From positions 1 through 64,000 of the forward strand of contig CAWIZO010000006.1 of the NCBI GenBank assembly GCA_963840665.1: a DNA stretch of 64,000 nucleotides, written 5' to 3'. Positions 26,359-36,186 of the stretch are shown one piece after another. The stretch comes from DATFTE01 sp963840665 (GTDB lineage: Bacteria; Acidobacteriota; Terriglobia; Terriglobales; Acidobacteriaceae). The notes beneath the pieces are model-generated. The model was not told the origin of the DNA. It did no database searches and saw only the letters and a program-made list of their open reading frames with translations. Positions within the stretch are counted from its first letter, which is position 1. Each line of letters opens with the position of its first letter. Position numbers and translations under genes: made by a program.

Positions 26359-29268
26359 CTAATCCGGCTCCTGGGCAAAGAAAAGGGCTACTGGAAAGGC
26401 CGAGAAAATTGCTGACAATTCCAATCCTTGGCGTCCGTCATCCTGATCGATGGACAACGTCTCTCCCGTAAAGATGTTGGTGAGCCGGGAATGGCGGGCG
26501 AGGCGCGACAAATTGAGGCGGGTTTCACTCCAGAGGCGCGAGCCGATAGGGGGATGTTGATTCTCTTCGAGCAAGCCTGCGATCAAGCGAGGCGCGACAA
26601 CGAGCGCGGTTGCAGGGCCGAGTTTCCTCGTGAACGCGACGACGTAGTTCGCTTTTGTTCCCTCTGCGGAGACGGACTGGTATTCCCCTCGTTGAAAGAG
26701 CTGGGAATTCTGCTGGCGAAAACACAGAGTGCGCCAGATTAGGAACAGCTTCACGCGTCCGTCGTTCGGATTTTCAAGCAGGGGAGCCACCAGGGAAGGA
26801 TTTGGGTTCGATCCCCAGGGCCGGATGCTGTCGAACATCGTCTGACGCAGCGCGTAGTCGACTCGGCGGCGGTTGTCGGGGTCAACCAAGCTGAAATCCC
26901 AGAGCTCGTTGCCCTGGTAGATATCGGGAACTCCGGGCGAGGTGAGTTTGAGGAGCGTCTGCGAGAGGCTGTTCCAAACGCCGAGGAATGCGATGCGCTG
27001 CTGGAAAGAAAGAAATTCCCGCAAGAATCGATTTTCGTCGCCGGGCTTCAATAAGGTCTGAACAAAAGACGACATCGCCCGCTCATATTCGAGATTCTGA
27101 TTGATCCAACTGGTGTTCGCTTTGGCTTCGCGAATCGCTTTCAACATATAAGAGTTGATGCGATCGCGAAAAGTGTTCCACTCGGTTTCCTGTTCTAGCG
27201 GCTGCAGTGGCCAGGCTCCGAGCAGAGTCTGGTAAAGCAGGTATTCATCATTCCGCGAGGGTGCAGGTTGATCGTTGACGGTTTGTTTGTGGAGCAGGTT
27301 CAGGCGACGCCACTCGCGAACGCGGTTGTTCCAAAGTTCAGGAATCTCCGAAAGCACATTGATGCGGGCGCGGACATCTTCCGAGCGCTTTGAGTCATGC
27401 GTGCTGGAGGCGAGCATACAGTGCGGCCAGTCCCGCAGACGTGCCTGATTGGCTCTGTGAAATTCGGACGCTGTGGTACCAAACCGGCGAAGATCGCCTC
27501 CCACTTCGTTCAGGGAAACCAGACGGTTGAAGCGATAAAAGGCGGTATCTTCGAGTCCTTTGGCCATCACCGGACTGGTGAATTGCTGAAACTTCATGGC
27601 AAAGTTGATGACATTTCTGCGGTAGACCGCATCCTGCCCTTCAGCAATCGATGTCAGCAGCACTTCCGCGATGAAATCGAAGATGGTCGTGTCGTCGGCC
27701 GGACTACGCTGTTTGGCGAGCAGGATGGCGGTGCGAATGAAGCGGATGTCCTCGTCCGAGACCCCGCGGCAACTTACATAAGTGCGATAAACCGGGAAGC
27801 TGGCGGCAATTTGTGTGAGGGCATCGCGCAGGCTGTTGAGTGTGAAATCGCAGGTGCGGCGCTTGGCCAGGGCGATGCGAGTGAGTTGGTTGGCAAGCAC
27901 ACTGAGCTCGCTGGCGAGCGAAACGCGAGTGATGAGCCGGCGGGACCGATAGGCGAGATCTTCGACATCGATTTCCTCGTCGATAAAGTTGCTATAGATG
28001 CGATGCATTCGCCTTGCCGAGGGCGGATTCACGAACAATCCATTGACGAGATTGGAAAAATCGTAGCCGGTGGTACCAAAGACGGGCCACTCGCGTGGCA
28101 GACGCTCGGCGCCGGTCAGGATCTTTTCGATCACCACGTAGCGGGGCGGCTGGTTGTCGGGAGCTGGTTCCGATGTGGCATCCACCAGGCTCTCGCTGAG
28201 GCGATTGAAGTAGGCGCGGGGATCATACAGACCATCGGGATGATCGATACGTAAGCCGTCAATCTTCCGAGCTTCAACCAGGCTCAACACGAACTTGTGG
28301 GTCGCCTGAAAGACTTCGTCCTTCTCCACGCAGATTCCGGCAAGATCGTTGGCATCGAAGAAACGACGGTAGTTAATGTCGTCCGATGCGACGCGCCAGT
28401 TGGCCAGGCGGAACGTTTGCGCCTTGATCAGTTCATGCAGGTTTTCGAAGCTGGCGAAATCGTCGGGCGTTCCGTTCATCGCGATCACAGCCTCGTTTAT
28501 GGCTTCCGCGACTTCGGGAGCGCGTTCGCACAATTGTGCAAGCCGGCGCTTATGAATTTCCTTATCGCGATTGCGCTCGGTGATGCTGGAAGGACTGCTG
28601 TCTCTGCGGTCGGGCAGATTGCGGAAGGCCGTCAGCAGGCTCTGGAACTCTAGCACCTCGGGACTTTGTTCGCCCGGCTTAGCGGCCAGTTTTTCCGAGG
28701 CCAGCTGAAGGATCCGAGGATATTCTTTGGGATCGATGGGGAAGCGATGGGTGCGATAGTGAATATCGAATTCGCCGCGCAGCTGGTGGAAAACGAGCTT
28801 CAGTTCGCCGCTCTCGAGCACCGCGCCGTAGTGATCGTGCAGGAGCGGGATCAGAACCTTCCCTTGCAGTTCTTCTTTTAAAGGGTGCCAGTCGATATCG
28901 AAGAATCCAGCGTAGACGGAGGATTCGCCGTTTTCCAGGACATCGAGCCACCAGATATTGTCATCTCCCATGACCGCCATGTGGTTTGGAACGATATCGA
29001 GGATCAGGCCCATCTTGTGCCGATGGAGAGTCTCGACGAAGCGGTCGAAGTCCTCTGGTGCGCCTATCTCGGGATTCAGGGAGTTGTGATCGACGATGTC
29101 GTACCCATGCATACTTCCGGCGCGGGCCTTCAGGCAGGGGGACGCGTAGCAATGGCTGATGCCCGCGGCCGCAAGGTATGGCACGATGCCGGTTGCCTGG
29201 TTAAAAGTAAAGTCGCGATTGAATTGCAAGCGGTACGTCGCAACCGGGATTTGGGTCTGCGCCGTCAT
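26359..29268 (-). CDS. treY: Malto-oligosyltrehalose synthase
   Basis: TreY isomerises the reducing-end glucose of a maltodextrin to an alpha,alpha-1,1 linkage. GH13 features are visible: IPVATYRLQFNRDFTF at the start, DIVPNHMAV, GLRIDHPDGLYDP (nucleophile Asp), VIEKILTGAERLPREW (acid/base Glu), and SSTHDSKRSEDVRARI. The start at 29268 is chosen because its ATG overlaps the treZ stop (ATGA); five extra codons upstream are not needed. The length of 969 residues is longer than many TreY (700-950), as is common with the extended subdomains here. Its product is the substrate of TreZ. Confidence 0.92.
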   Translation of the reverse strand: MTAQTQIPVATYRLQFNRDFTFNQATGIVPYLAAAGISHCYASPCLKARAGSMHGYDIVDHNSLNPEIGAPEDFDRFVETLHRHKMGLILDIVPNHMAVMGDDNIWWLDVLENGESSVYAGFFDIDWHPLKEELQGKVLIPLLHDHYGAVLESGELKLVFHQLRGEFDIHYRTHRFPIDPKEYPRILQLASEKLAAKPGEQSPEVLEFQSLLTAFRNLPDRRDSSPSSITERNRDKEIHKRRLAQLCERAPEVAEAINEAVIAMNGTPDDFASFENLHELIKAQTFRLANWRVASDDINYRRFFDANDLAGICVEKDEVFQATHKFVLSLVEARKIDGLRIDHPDGLYDPRAYFNRLSESLVDATSEPAPDNQPPRYVVIEKILTGAERLPREWPVFGTTGYDFSNLVNGLFVNPPSARRMHRIYSNFIDEEIDVEDLAYRSRRLITRVSLASELSVLANQLTRIALAKRRTCDFTLNSLRDALTQIAASFPVYRTYVSCRGVSDEDIRFIRTAILLAKQRSPADDTTIFDFIAEVLLTSIAEGQDAVYRRNVINFAMKFQQFTSPVMAKGLEDTAFYRFNRLVSLNEVGGDLRRFGTTASEFHRANQARLRDWPHCMLASSTHDSKRSEDVRARINVLSEIPELWNNRVREWRRLNLLHKQTVNDQPAPSRNDEYLLYQTLLGAWPLQPLEQETEWNTFRDRINSYMLKAIREAKANTSWINQNLEYERAMSSFVQTLLKPGDENRFLREFLSFQQRIAFLGVWNSLSQTLLKLTSPGVPDIYQGNELWDFSLVDPDNRRRVDYALRQTMFDSIRPWGSNPNPSLVAPLLENPNDGRVKLFLIWRTLCFRQQNSQLFQRGEYQSVSAEGTKANYVVAFTRKLGPATALVVAPRLIAGLLEENQHPPIGSRLWSETRLNLSRLARHSRLTNIFTGETLSIDQDDGRQGLELSAIFSAFPVALFFAQEPD

Positions 29269-31100
29269 GATTGCAAAAACCAAAAGACGGACCAGGGGGC
29301 CAAGGTGAAACGTTGGTAGAAATCGGGATTCACCTCGCTACTATAGATCAGGTTCTGGGGGGAGAAAGTCAGTGCAGTAGAAAATGGAGCCGGGCCAAGA
29401 TTCGCCCAGAGGCTCAGCTCTGATTTGCCGACGAAATGCCAGCGCACGCTGAGAGTACGCTCGCTTTCTGTGCTGTATTCCGCCTTAAGAGAACAAGCTT
29501 GAGCAAGCTGGGGAACTATGTGCTGGCGACGCAGTGCAATCAGCTTGCGGTAAAGCTGCAACCAGTCTTGTTGCCGCGGATCATCCAGATCATTCCACTC
29601 TAGCTTGGACGAGAGGAAGGTCTCCAGGGCCGTGGGATCGGGAATTTTGGCCCGTTCCGACGGTTCTGGGAATTGTGCGAAGCGGGCAAACTCGTTGCGG
29701 CGTCCTTCGGTGACGGCGGTCGCAAGGTTGGGCTCGAAATCACAGAAGAAGAGGAAGGGCGTTTTCGCGCCGAATTCTTCTCCCATAAAAAGCAAAGGAG
29801 CCGAGGGCGCGAGCAGCAGAATCTCCGTGGCGGCGCGAACCGCAGGGCGTGTCACCAAGCTGATCAGACGTTCACCGTAGGCGCGATTGCCAATCTGGTC
29901 GTGGTTCTGAAGAAAGGAGACGAACGCAGTCAGAGGAATTTCGCGGGTCGATTCGCCGCGCAGCGCGCCATCGCGGAAATACGATTGTTCTCCCTGATAG
30001 GCGAATCCTTCGGTCAGACAGCGGCCAAGATGATCGATAGGACGCGTGGCATAGTCGACGTAGTAGCCGTCATCTTCCCCCGTCACCAATACGTGCAGCG
30101 CGTGGTGGAAATCATCGTTCCACTGGGCGGTATAACTCTTCGGACGACAGTTCGGCGTTCGCTGTAGGTAGCAGGCCTGGTTGCGGTCATTCTCCAGGAT
30201 CAGGTGAACGTGGCGGTCGGACGATACCGCGCTTGCAACGCCCGATGCGATTTCCGTAAGAATATCGGGATCGGAATCGTCGGTAATGGCGTGCACGGCA
30301 TCGAGGCGCAGACCATCGAAGCGATATTCATTGATCCAATAGATTGCGTTTTGAATGAAGAAATCGCGAACCGGGCGGCTCTCTGGTCCATCAAAATTGA
30401 GGCCGTCTCCCCACGGTGTGCGGTGGCGGTCGGTAAAGAATTGGGGCGCATAGGCACGAAGGTAGTTTCCCTCGGGCCCGAAGTGATTGTAGACGACATC
30501 GAGAAGGATCATGAGGCCACGCTGGTGGGCGGCCTGGATCAAGCGTTTCAAGTCCTCGGGCCGGCCGTAACTACTGTCGGGCGCGAAGAGGAGTACGCCG
30601 TCGTAGCCCCAATTGCGCATCCCTGGGAAGTCCGCGACCGGCATCAACTCGATTGCGGTGATTCCCAGGTTGGCGAGATAGTCGAGTCGTTCACTTACGG
30701 CAGCGAAAGTCCCTTCGGTGGAGAAAGTTCCAACGTGCATCTCGTACAGAACTGTTTCTTCCCAGGAGCGTCCGCGCCAGCCGTTGTCTTGCCATTCGAA
30801 CGCGGCGGGGTCGATGATTTCGCTCGGTCCGTGAACGTCCTTCGGCTGGAATCGCGACGCGGGGTCGGGGACCCTGACGTCACCGTTAATGCGGTACATG
30901 TAAAAGTCGCCGGCATGCGCTTCTGACGTGGTGAGACTGAACCATCCGTCATCTTCCTGTTTGAGAGCGAGGTGAAGCGAGCCGTCGCTTCGTCGGAGAC
31001 AAAGGTCCACCTGAACAGCGGCAGGAGCCCACAGACGAAAGCGCACTTGGCCGTCTTCCTGAACCTGCGCTCCGAAGGGCATCTTATGGCTGCACTTCAT
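29265..31100 (-). CDS. treZ: Malto-oligosyltrehalose trehalohydrolase
   Basis: TreZ releases trehalose from the malto-oligosyltrehalose made by TreY. An N-terminal beta-sandwich (VRFRLWAPAAVQVDLCLR) is followed by GH13 motifs DVVYNHFGPEGNYLR, DGLRLDAVHAI (nucleophile) and LENDRN (acid/base), and FLQNHDQIGNRA. ATG 31100 has AGGAAGG five bases upstream and gives 611 residues, normal for TreZ. A longer frame from 31322 would overlap glgX by 239 bases and is rejected. The chosen start overlaps the glgX end by 17 bases. Confidence 0.92.
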   Translation of the reverse strand: MKCSHKMPFGAQVQEDGQVRFRLWAPAAVQVDLCLRRSDGSLHLALKQEDDGWFSLTTSEAHAGDFYMYRINGDVRVPDPASRFQPKDVHGPSEIIDPAAFEWQDNGWRGRSWEETVLYEMHVGTFSTEGTFAAVSERLDYLANLGITAIELMPVADFPGMRNWGYDGVLLFAPDSSYGRPEDLKRLIQAAHQRGLMILLDVVYNHFGPEGNYLRAYAPQFFTDRHRTPWGDGLNFDGPESRPVRDFFIQNAIYWINEYRFDGLRLDAVHAITDDSDPDILTEIASGVASAVSSDRHVHLILENDRNQACYLQRTPNCRPKSYTAQWNDDFHHALHVLVTGEDDGYYVDYATRPIDHLGRCLTEGFAYQGEQSYFRDGALRGESTREIPLTAFVSFLQNHDQIGNRAYGERLISLVTRPAVRAATEILLLAPSAPLLFMGEEFGAKTPFLFFCDFEPNLATAVTEGRRNEFARFAQFPEPSERAKIPDPTALETFLSSKLEWNDLDDPRQQDWLQLYRKLIALRRQHIVPQLAQACSLKAEYSTESERTLSVRWHFVGKSELSLWANLGPAPFSTALTFSPQNLIYSSEVNPDFYQRFTLAPWSVFWFLQS

Positions 31101-33276
31101 GGTTACCTTCCTGAGCGCCATTTTGGTTGGAATGCGGCTCATCGTTCGAATGCGGCTCCAACAAAATTGCGAGAGAACGCGCCTGCAGCGGATAGACTGC
31201 GCCGGCTGGATGAGTTCCGCCGGGACGAAGGCCGCCATTCTGAGAGGTATCGGACCACACAAGCCACGCGGAATTGGAGCGCAGTGGAGGCAAAGTGAAG
31301 CCGATATCTTCGTGATGCGCATTCAGCAGCACGAGAAAGTTGTCGTCGCGGATGGGTTCTCCTCGCTCATCGGTATCTTCGAGTCCGTGACCGGAGAGGA
31401 ACATTCCCACGCATTGAACGCCGGAATCGCGCCAGGCTTCTTCGGTCATCTCCAAGCCGTTGGGCATGAGCCACAAAAGATCTTTCACGTCTTCGCCTTT
31501 GATAGGGCGGCCCTGAAAGAAACGGCGCTTGCGAAAGATGGGGTGAGACTTGCGGAGGCTGATCATGCGCTGCACAAACGCGAATAGCTCGCGGTCGGCA
31601 GGGCTCAACTTCCAGTTGAGCCAGCTGATTTCGTTGTCTTGGCAATAGGCGTTGTTGTTCCCCTGCTGGGTGTGGCCAATGGCGTCGCCTGCGTAAATCA
31701 TGGGGACGCCTTGCGACAGCAACAAGGTCGCCAGGAAGTTGCGTTTCTGCTTAGCGCGCAACGCCAGGATGTCGGGGTCATCGGTGGGGCCTTCGACGCC
31801 GCAATTCCAGCTGATGTTATTGTTGTTACCGTCGCGATTGTCTTCGCCGTTGGCTTCGTTGTGTTTCTCGTTGTAGCTGACCAGGTCCTGCAGGGTAAAG
31901 CCGTCATGCGCGGTGACAAAGTTGACGCTGGCGTACGGCCGCCGCCCGCTGTGAGCGTATAAATCGCTGGAGCCGGTGAGGCGGTAGGCAAGATCTGCCA
32001 CCAGGCCAGCATCGCCTTTCCAGAAACCGCGCACGCTGTCGCGATAACGGTCGTTCCACTCTGCCCATCCCACCGGGAAATTGCCCACCTGATATCCGCC
32101 TTCGCCGAGGTCCCATGGTTCAGCAATCAACTTGACCTGAGAGAGCACAGGATCCTGGTGAATGATGTCGAGAAATGCTCCCAGGCGATCCACCGAATGC
32201 AGTTCGCGCGCGAGGGTCGCGGCGAGATCGAAGCGAAAGCCATCGACATGCATATCGAGCACCCAGTAGCGAAGGCTGTCCATGATCAGTTGCAACACGC
32301 GAGGATGGCGCATGTTGAGCGTGTTGCCGGTACCGGTGTAATCCATGTAATAGCGCGGGTTTTCCGGGATTAGGCGGTAGTAAGTACTGTTATCGATACC
32401 CCTGAGAGACAGAGTGGGACCGAGCTGATTGCCCTCTGCAGTGTGGTTGTAGACTACGTCGAGGATGACCTCCAATCCTGCAGAATGCAGAGTCTTGACC
32501 ATGGTCTTGAATTCGCGAATGGAACTTGTCGACAGGTACCGGGGCTCAAGGGCGAAGTAGCCGAGTGTGTTGTATCCCCAGTAATTGCGCAAGCCTCGCT
32601 CCAAAAGCTGGCGGTCGTCGATGAAGCTGTGCACCGGCATCAATTCAATCGACGTCACTCCCAACCGCTTGAAATAGTCGATGATCGGAGCGGTGGCCAG
32701 TCCTGCGTAAGTGCCGCGAAGGTTTGCCGGCACATCCGGGTGGCACATGGTGAAACCTTTGACGTGAAGTTCGTAAATCAGCGTCTGATGCCAGGGGATG
32801 CGTGGCGGAGCGTCGTTCCCCCAGGTAAAGGCGGAATCGATCACGCGGTTTTTCGGCATTCCAGCGGCGTCGTCGCGGCGATCGAATGATAGATCTTCCT
32901 GTTTGTGACGCAATCGGTAGCCGAACTGCGCATCGCTCCACTCGATGTGTCCGTGAACTTGTTTTCCGTAAGGGTCCAACAGAAGTTTGTGGTGATTGAA
33001 GCGCTGGCCGTTTGCGGGATCGTAAGGACCGTAAACCCGATAGCCGTAAAGCTGTCCAGGGCGAATCTCAGGAAGGTACCCGTGCCAGACCATGTCGGTT
33101 TGCTCGGGAAGAGAGACGCGTTGGATTTCGCGCTTGCCGGCCACATCAAACAGGCAGAGTTCGACTTTCTCTGCGTGCTCGGAATAAATCGCAAAGTTTA
33201 CTCCCTCGCCGTCCCACGTAGCTCCCAGGGGATACGGCCCGCCCGGCCATACGATGGGCTCAGTTCTCGGCGACAT
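31084..33276 (-). CDS. glgX: Glycogen debranching enzyme (GlgX/TreX)
   Basis: This enzyme hydrolyses alpha-1,6 branches of glycogen to supply linear maltodextrins for TreY/TreZ. A CBM48-like N-terminal domain (GATWDGEGVNFAIYSEHAEK) is followed by VILDVVYNHTAEGN, HVDGFRFDLAATLARE (nucleophile Asp), IAEPWDLGEGGYQVGNFP (acid/base Glu), and FVTAHDGFTLQDLVSYN. The length is 730 residues. It is the first gene of the glgX-treZ-treY operon with both junctions overlapping, so the three enzymes are produced together as a glycogen-to-trehalose route, commonly used for osmotic or desiccation tolerance. Confidence 0.92.
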   Translation of the reverse strand: MSPRTEPIVWPGGPYPLGATWDGEGVNFAIYSEHAEKVELCLFDVAGKREIQRVSLPEQTDMVWHGYLPEIRPGQLYGYRVYGPYDPANGQRFNHHKLLLDPYGKQVHGHIEWSDAQFGYRLRHKQEDLSFDRRDDAAGMPKNRVIDSAFTWGNDAPPRIPWHQTLIYELHVKGFTMCHPDVPANLRGTYAGLATAPIIDYFKRLGVTSIELMPVHSFIDDRQLLERGLRNYWGYNTLGYFALEPRYLSTSSIREFKTMVKTLHSAGLEVILDVVYNHTAEGNQLGPTLSLRGIDNSTYYRLIPENPRYYMDYTGTGNTLNMRHPRVLQLIMDSLRYWVLDMHVDGFRFDLAATLARELHSVDRLGAFLDIIHQDPVLSQVKLIAEPWDLGEGGYQVGNFPVGWAEWNDRYRDSVRGFWKGDAGLVADLAYRLTGSSDLYAHSGRRPYASVNFVTAHDGFTLQDLVSYNEKHNEANGEDNRDGNNNNISWNCGVEGPTDDPDILALRAKQKRNFLATLLLSQGVPMIYAGDAIGHTQQGNNNAYCQDNEISWLNWKLSPADRELFAFVQRMISLRKSHPIFRKRRFFQGRPIKGEDVKDLLWLMPNGLEMTEEAWRDSGVQCVGMFLSGHGLEDTDERGEPIRDDNFLVLLNAHHEDIGFTLPPLRSNSAWLVWSDTSQNGGLRPGGTHPAGAVYPLQARSLAILLEPHSNDEPHSNQNGAQEGNHEVQP

Positions 33277-33439
33277 TCGTTAGCGAATTCCTCCGGCTTT
33301 TCAGGGTCCTGCAACACGCTTCTGCTAGCTTCACTTTACAGAATACTGTGCGGCGGAATTACGCGTATATACAGGGTTGTCCCGAGTAGCTGGGCGAATC
33401 AAAACCTCAGATCTGCGGACGGGAAATTCGGATATCGCC

Positions 33440-33890
33440 ATCGGTGATTTATCGCATAACTCTCCGCGGGCACCTGCGGCGCGATCTACAAGACAAGTTC
33501 CACGGGCGCGGAGATCGTACTGCATGAGTTCACAGGATCTCCGGACGGGGAATATCCCAACGCGGTAGCGGTAGAAAACCGGCACCCTTTATGGCATGAC
33601 TCAATAGGGGGACCAGCACCTTCCAGTATTGTTGGTAGTGGTGGGTGCGGTGTCCTATTTCAGACTATGAGTTCTGGCGACGAAACGATATGGCACGGTT
33701 TCGACGCTCCTCCGGCAGATGGGATCGTGCCTCAATCTGGTGTCATCGCGAGCCCGACCGGCAAGCTGTACGGGACGACCACATATGGCGGGACTCCCAC
33801 TGTTTCGTCGCTACGCACGCCTCGTTCACGAGCCGAGGTGGCACGGAACGCCGGACTGAGTCGGAAGTCTGATGTACAAACGAACGCACG
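33440..33890 (+). pseudogene. Remnant of a GloVer-type tandem-repeat protein
   Basis: Pieces of the repeat '...YSFTGxxDGxxPxxxLxxxxxGxLYGTTxxGG' are visible in several frames: EIVLHEFTGSPDGEYPNAVA at about 33510-33570, NGTLYGMT if one C of the CC at about 33578 is dropped, and VIASPTGKLYGTTTYGG at about 33740-33795. Such repeat proteins are exported and common in Acidobacteriota. No start codon, signal peptide or stop joins these pieces, so this is a fragment. It lies between glgX and lysR, facing the latter's 3' end. Confidence 0.5.
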
Positions 33891-33917
33891 GCGGGTTGGC
33901 GACAGGGATTTGTCAAC

Positions 33918-34838
33918 TTACTGCGATTTCTGCGACATGGGAGTAAGCGCAGCCTCGATTTGCTGTCGCAGCCAGCGATTGGCAGGATCATTTTCCACGC
34001 TTTCGTGCCAATACATATGTGCCTCGACCTCTGATGTCTTCAAAGGCAGCGGATATACGCAGACGTTTGTTCGAACACTCGCAAGCCGGGCGTGGCTCTC
34101 AGAGAGGGTCAACAGCAGATCAGTCCGGGCCGCTGCACGGCAGGCGGGAAACGTGTGCTGACAGCGAAGCCTGATCTTCCTGCGAAAACCTAATCGGCTG
34201 AGTTCAAGGTCAATCAAACTTGGCCCGTACCTCCGCGACGAAACCAGCGCGTGAGGTTGTGCCAGATAGGTTTCCAGGTCCAGCGTACCGTGGATCGCAG
34301 GATGTCCCTTGCGGGCCATTACTACCAGGCGCTCGGTCAGCAGCCGTTTCTGGTGAATAGGCTCGCGCGTTGTCATGGGAACGTCAATGGCAAGATCAAG
34401 AGATCCGCGAGCCAGCTCAGCTTCCAGGTTGCGGCGCTTCACACGAGTGGCCGTGATCGACATCTCTGGGGCATCGCGCTCCAGCCTCCGCAAGAGAGTG
34501 GGAAGGGCGATGGACTCGATATACTCCCACAGCGAAATGTGGAAGTTGCGGCGGGTTTGCGCCGGATCGAACTGATGGCTCTCGCAGAGATTGACTTCTA
34601 GAATCTGAAGCGCCTGCCGCACCTGGTCGATCATGCCGCGGGTGAAGGGCGTGGGAACCATTTCCGCGCCACGGCGCACAAACAGCGGATCTTTCAGGAG
34701 GTCACGCAGACGCTTTAGCGCATGGCTGATCGCAGGCTGCGTGAGGTTCAGCTGATAACCGGCGCGTGTAATGTTGCGTTCGCGGTAGATCGCGTCCAGC
34801 ACGACAAACAGGTTAAGGTCGACCTGGCTGAGATGCAC
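33918..34838 (-). CDS. LysR-family transcriptional regulator
   Basis: A 306-residue regulator from GTG 34838. The N-terminal helix-turn-helix reads LNLFVVLDAIYRERNITRAG and LNLTQPAISHALKRL, closest in style to the NodD/PcpR branch. The effector domain follows (LDLAIDVPMTTREPIHQKRL). A longer frame to 35138 would run through the divergent promoter and into the dehydrogenase gene and is rejected. It is divergent from the acyl-CoA dehydrogenase at 34930 with 91 bases between. A perfect ATTC-N7-GAAT palindrome in that gap is its likely binding site, suggesting autoregulation and control of the dehydrogenase. Confidence 0.88.
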   Translation of the reverse strand: MHLSQVDLNLFVVLDAIYRERNITRAGYQLNLTQPAISHALKRLRDLLKDPLFVRRGAEMVPTPFTRGMIDQVRQALQILEVNLCESHQFDPAQTRRNFHISLWEYIESIALPTLLRRLERDAPEMSITATRVKRRNLEAELARGSLDLAIDVPMTTREPIHQKRLLTERLVVMARKGHPAIHGTLDLETYLAQPHALVSSRRYGPSLIDLELSRLGFRRKIRLRCQHTFPACRAAARTDLLLTLSESHARLASVRTNVCVYPLPLKTSEVEAHMYWHESVENDPANRWLRQQIEAALTPMSQKSQ

Positions 34839-34864
34839 GGCGTATATATTACTCGATTCGTAGG

Positions 34865-34879
34865 ATTCATTTGATGAAT
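34865..34879. promoter_or_regulatory. Perfect palindrome ATTC-N7-GAAT, likely LysR operator
   Basis: On the plus strand this reads ATTCATTTGATGAAT, with arms ATTCAT/ATGAAT around TTG. It lies 27 bases upstream of the lysR start and 51 bases upstream of the dehydrogenase start. The T/A-rich interrupted dyad with outer T and A is the LysR-type box layout. The same 16-base string (AATTCATCAAATGAAT on the other strand) occurs again at 40905-40920. Confidence 0.6.
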
Positions 34880-34929
34880 TTTGCAGGAATGGTAGGCTGG
34901 GTGAACTTTGTTCCGTCCTGGCTGTACCA

Positions 34930-36171
34930 ATGGACTTCACTCCCTCATCTCGCGCCCAGGAGTACGTACAGCGACTCACGGCCTTCATGCAAGAGTATGT
35001 CCTGCCCGCCGAAGCCGGATACTCACCTACCGCTGGGAACCACGGGGATTGGCGCAAGTGGAAGCAACCGCCGGCCATGGAGGAACTGAAAACCAGGGCT
35101 CGCGAGGCGGGGCTGTGGAACTTGTTCTTGCCCGACAACCGCTATGGAGCCGGTCTGACCAACCTGGAATACGCTCCGCTCGCCGAGATCATGGGGCGCT
35201 GCTCGATTGCTCCTGAGGCCTTCAACTGCAATGCTCCCGACACGGGCAACATGGAAGTGCTGGTGAAGTATGGCTCTGAAGATCATAAGGAGCGTTGGCT
35301 GCGGCCTTTGCTTGCAGGCCAGATTCGGTCATCGTTCTGCATGAGCGAGCCCGCTGTTGCCTCGTCGGACGCGACCAACATGCACGCAACCGCTGCCATT
35401 GAAGGCGACCAGGTCGTGTTGAACGGGGTCAAATGGTGGAGTTCCGGACTGGGGCATCCGCACTGCCGCTTGCTCATTTTTATGGGGCTAACGGACCCAA
35501 GAGCAGAAAAGTATCGGCGGCATTCGATAGTCCTGGTTCCGCTGGAAACGCCCGGAGTGAAGATCGTGCGCATGATTCCGGTGTTTGGCTCATATGACGC
35601 TCCATTCGGCCACGGGGAAGTGCGCTTCGAAAATGTCAGGGTGCCGGTAGAAAACATCATTGCCGGCCCGGGTCGGGGGTTTGAGATCGCGCAGGGGAGG
35701 CTTGGGCCTGGACGCATTCATCACTGCATGAGGACACTCGGGGCGGCAGAACGCGCCCTCGAACTACTCTGCCAGCGATCTCTGAAGCGGGTCGCGTTCG
35801 GTAAGCGACTGGCGGATCTGGGCGGGAATGGAGATGTGATTGCCAATGCCCGCATCATGATCGAACAGGCGCGGCTGCTCACGCTGAAGGCGGCGTGGAT
35901 GATCGATCAGGCGGGTGCAAAGGGCGCCAAAAGCGAAATTTCACAGATCAAAGTGGTTGTGCCCAACATCGCTCTCACGATTATCGATCAGGCGATTCAA
36001 ATGCACGGAGGAGCAGGCGTTTCCGAGGACTTTCCTCTTGCCGAGTTGTTCTCCTCGATTCGAACCTTGCGCATCGCGGACGGGCCCGACGAAGTGCATC
36101 GCGCGCTGATCGCCAAGCTGGAGCTTCGGAAGTATCTTTGCGACAAACCGCGGCAGCAGCAGGAAGCGTAG
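34930..36171 (+). CDS. Acyl-CoA dehydrogenase, ACAD10/11-like
   Basis: A 413-residue FAD enzyme with the three ACAD regions. The N-terminal helical part is followed by CMSEPAVASSDATNMHATAA, the flavin/substrate phrase shared with ACAD10/11 ('SEPxVASSDATN'), then VEDVxxP-like VRFENVRVPVENII. The C-terminal part has KRVAFGKRLADLGG and IQMHGGAGVSEDFPLAELF. In mammals and Pseudomonas (levulinate catabolism) such dehydrogenases work with an APH-fold kinase on 4-hydroxyacyl-CoA. An APH-like kinase is encoded at 45229-46317. The gene is divergent from lysR and convergent with the enoyl-CoA hydratase gene. The substrate is not provable from sequence. Confidence 0.88.
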   Translation: MDFTPSSRAQEYVQRLTAFMQEYVLPAEAGYSPTAGNHGDWRKWKQPPAMEELKTRAREAGLWNLFLPDNRYGAGLTNLEYAPLAEIMGRCSIAPEAFNCNAPDTGNMEVLVKYGSEDHKERWLRPLLAGQIRSSFCMSEPAVASSDATNMHATAAIEGDQVVLNGVKWWSSGLGHPHCRLLIFMGLTDPRAEKYRRHSIVLVPLETPGVKIVRMIPVFGSYDAPFGHGEVRFENVRVPVENIIAGPGRGFEIAQGRLGPGRIHHCMRTLGAAERALELLCQRSLKRVAFGKRLADLGGNGDVIANARIMIEQARLLTLKAAWMIDQAGAKGAKSEISQIKVVVPNIALTIIDQAIQMHGGAGVSEDFPLAELFSSIRTLRIADGPDEVHRALIAKLELRKYLCDKPRQQQEA

Positions 36172-36186
36172 AACAGCGGCGCTGAG

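Noticed and set aside
27397..28254. 285-codon plus-strand frame antisense to treY
   Set aside because: No family resemblance and complete overlap with treY; treated as a shadow frame.
31101..31322. 74-residue N-terminal extension of treZ
   Set aside because: Overlaps glgX in another frame by over 200 bases; the internal ATG has a good ribosome binding site and gives normal length.
34839..35138. 100-residue N-terminal extension of the LysR gene
   Set aside because: It would run through the divergent promoter and the start of the acyl-CoA dehydrogenase; normal LysR length is obtained from GTG 34838.
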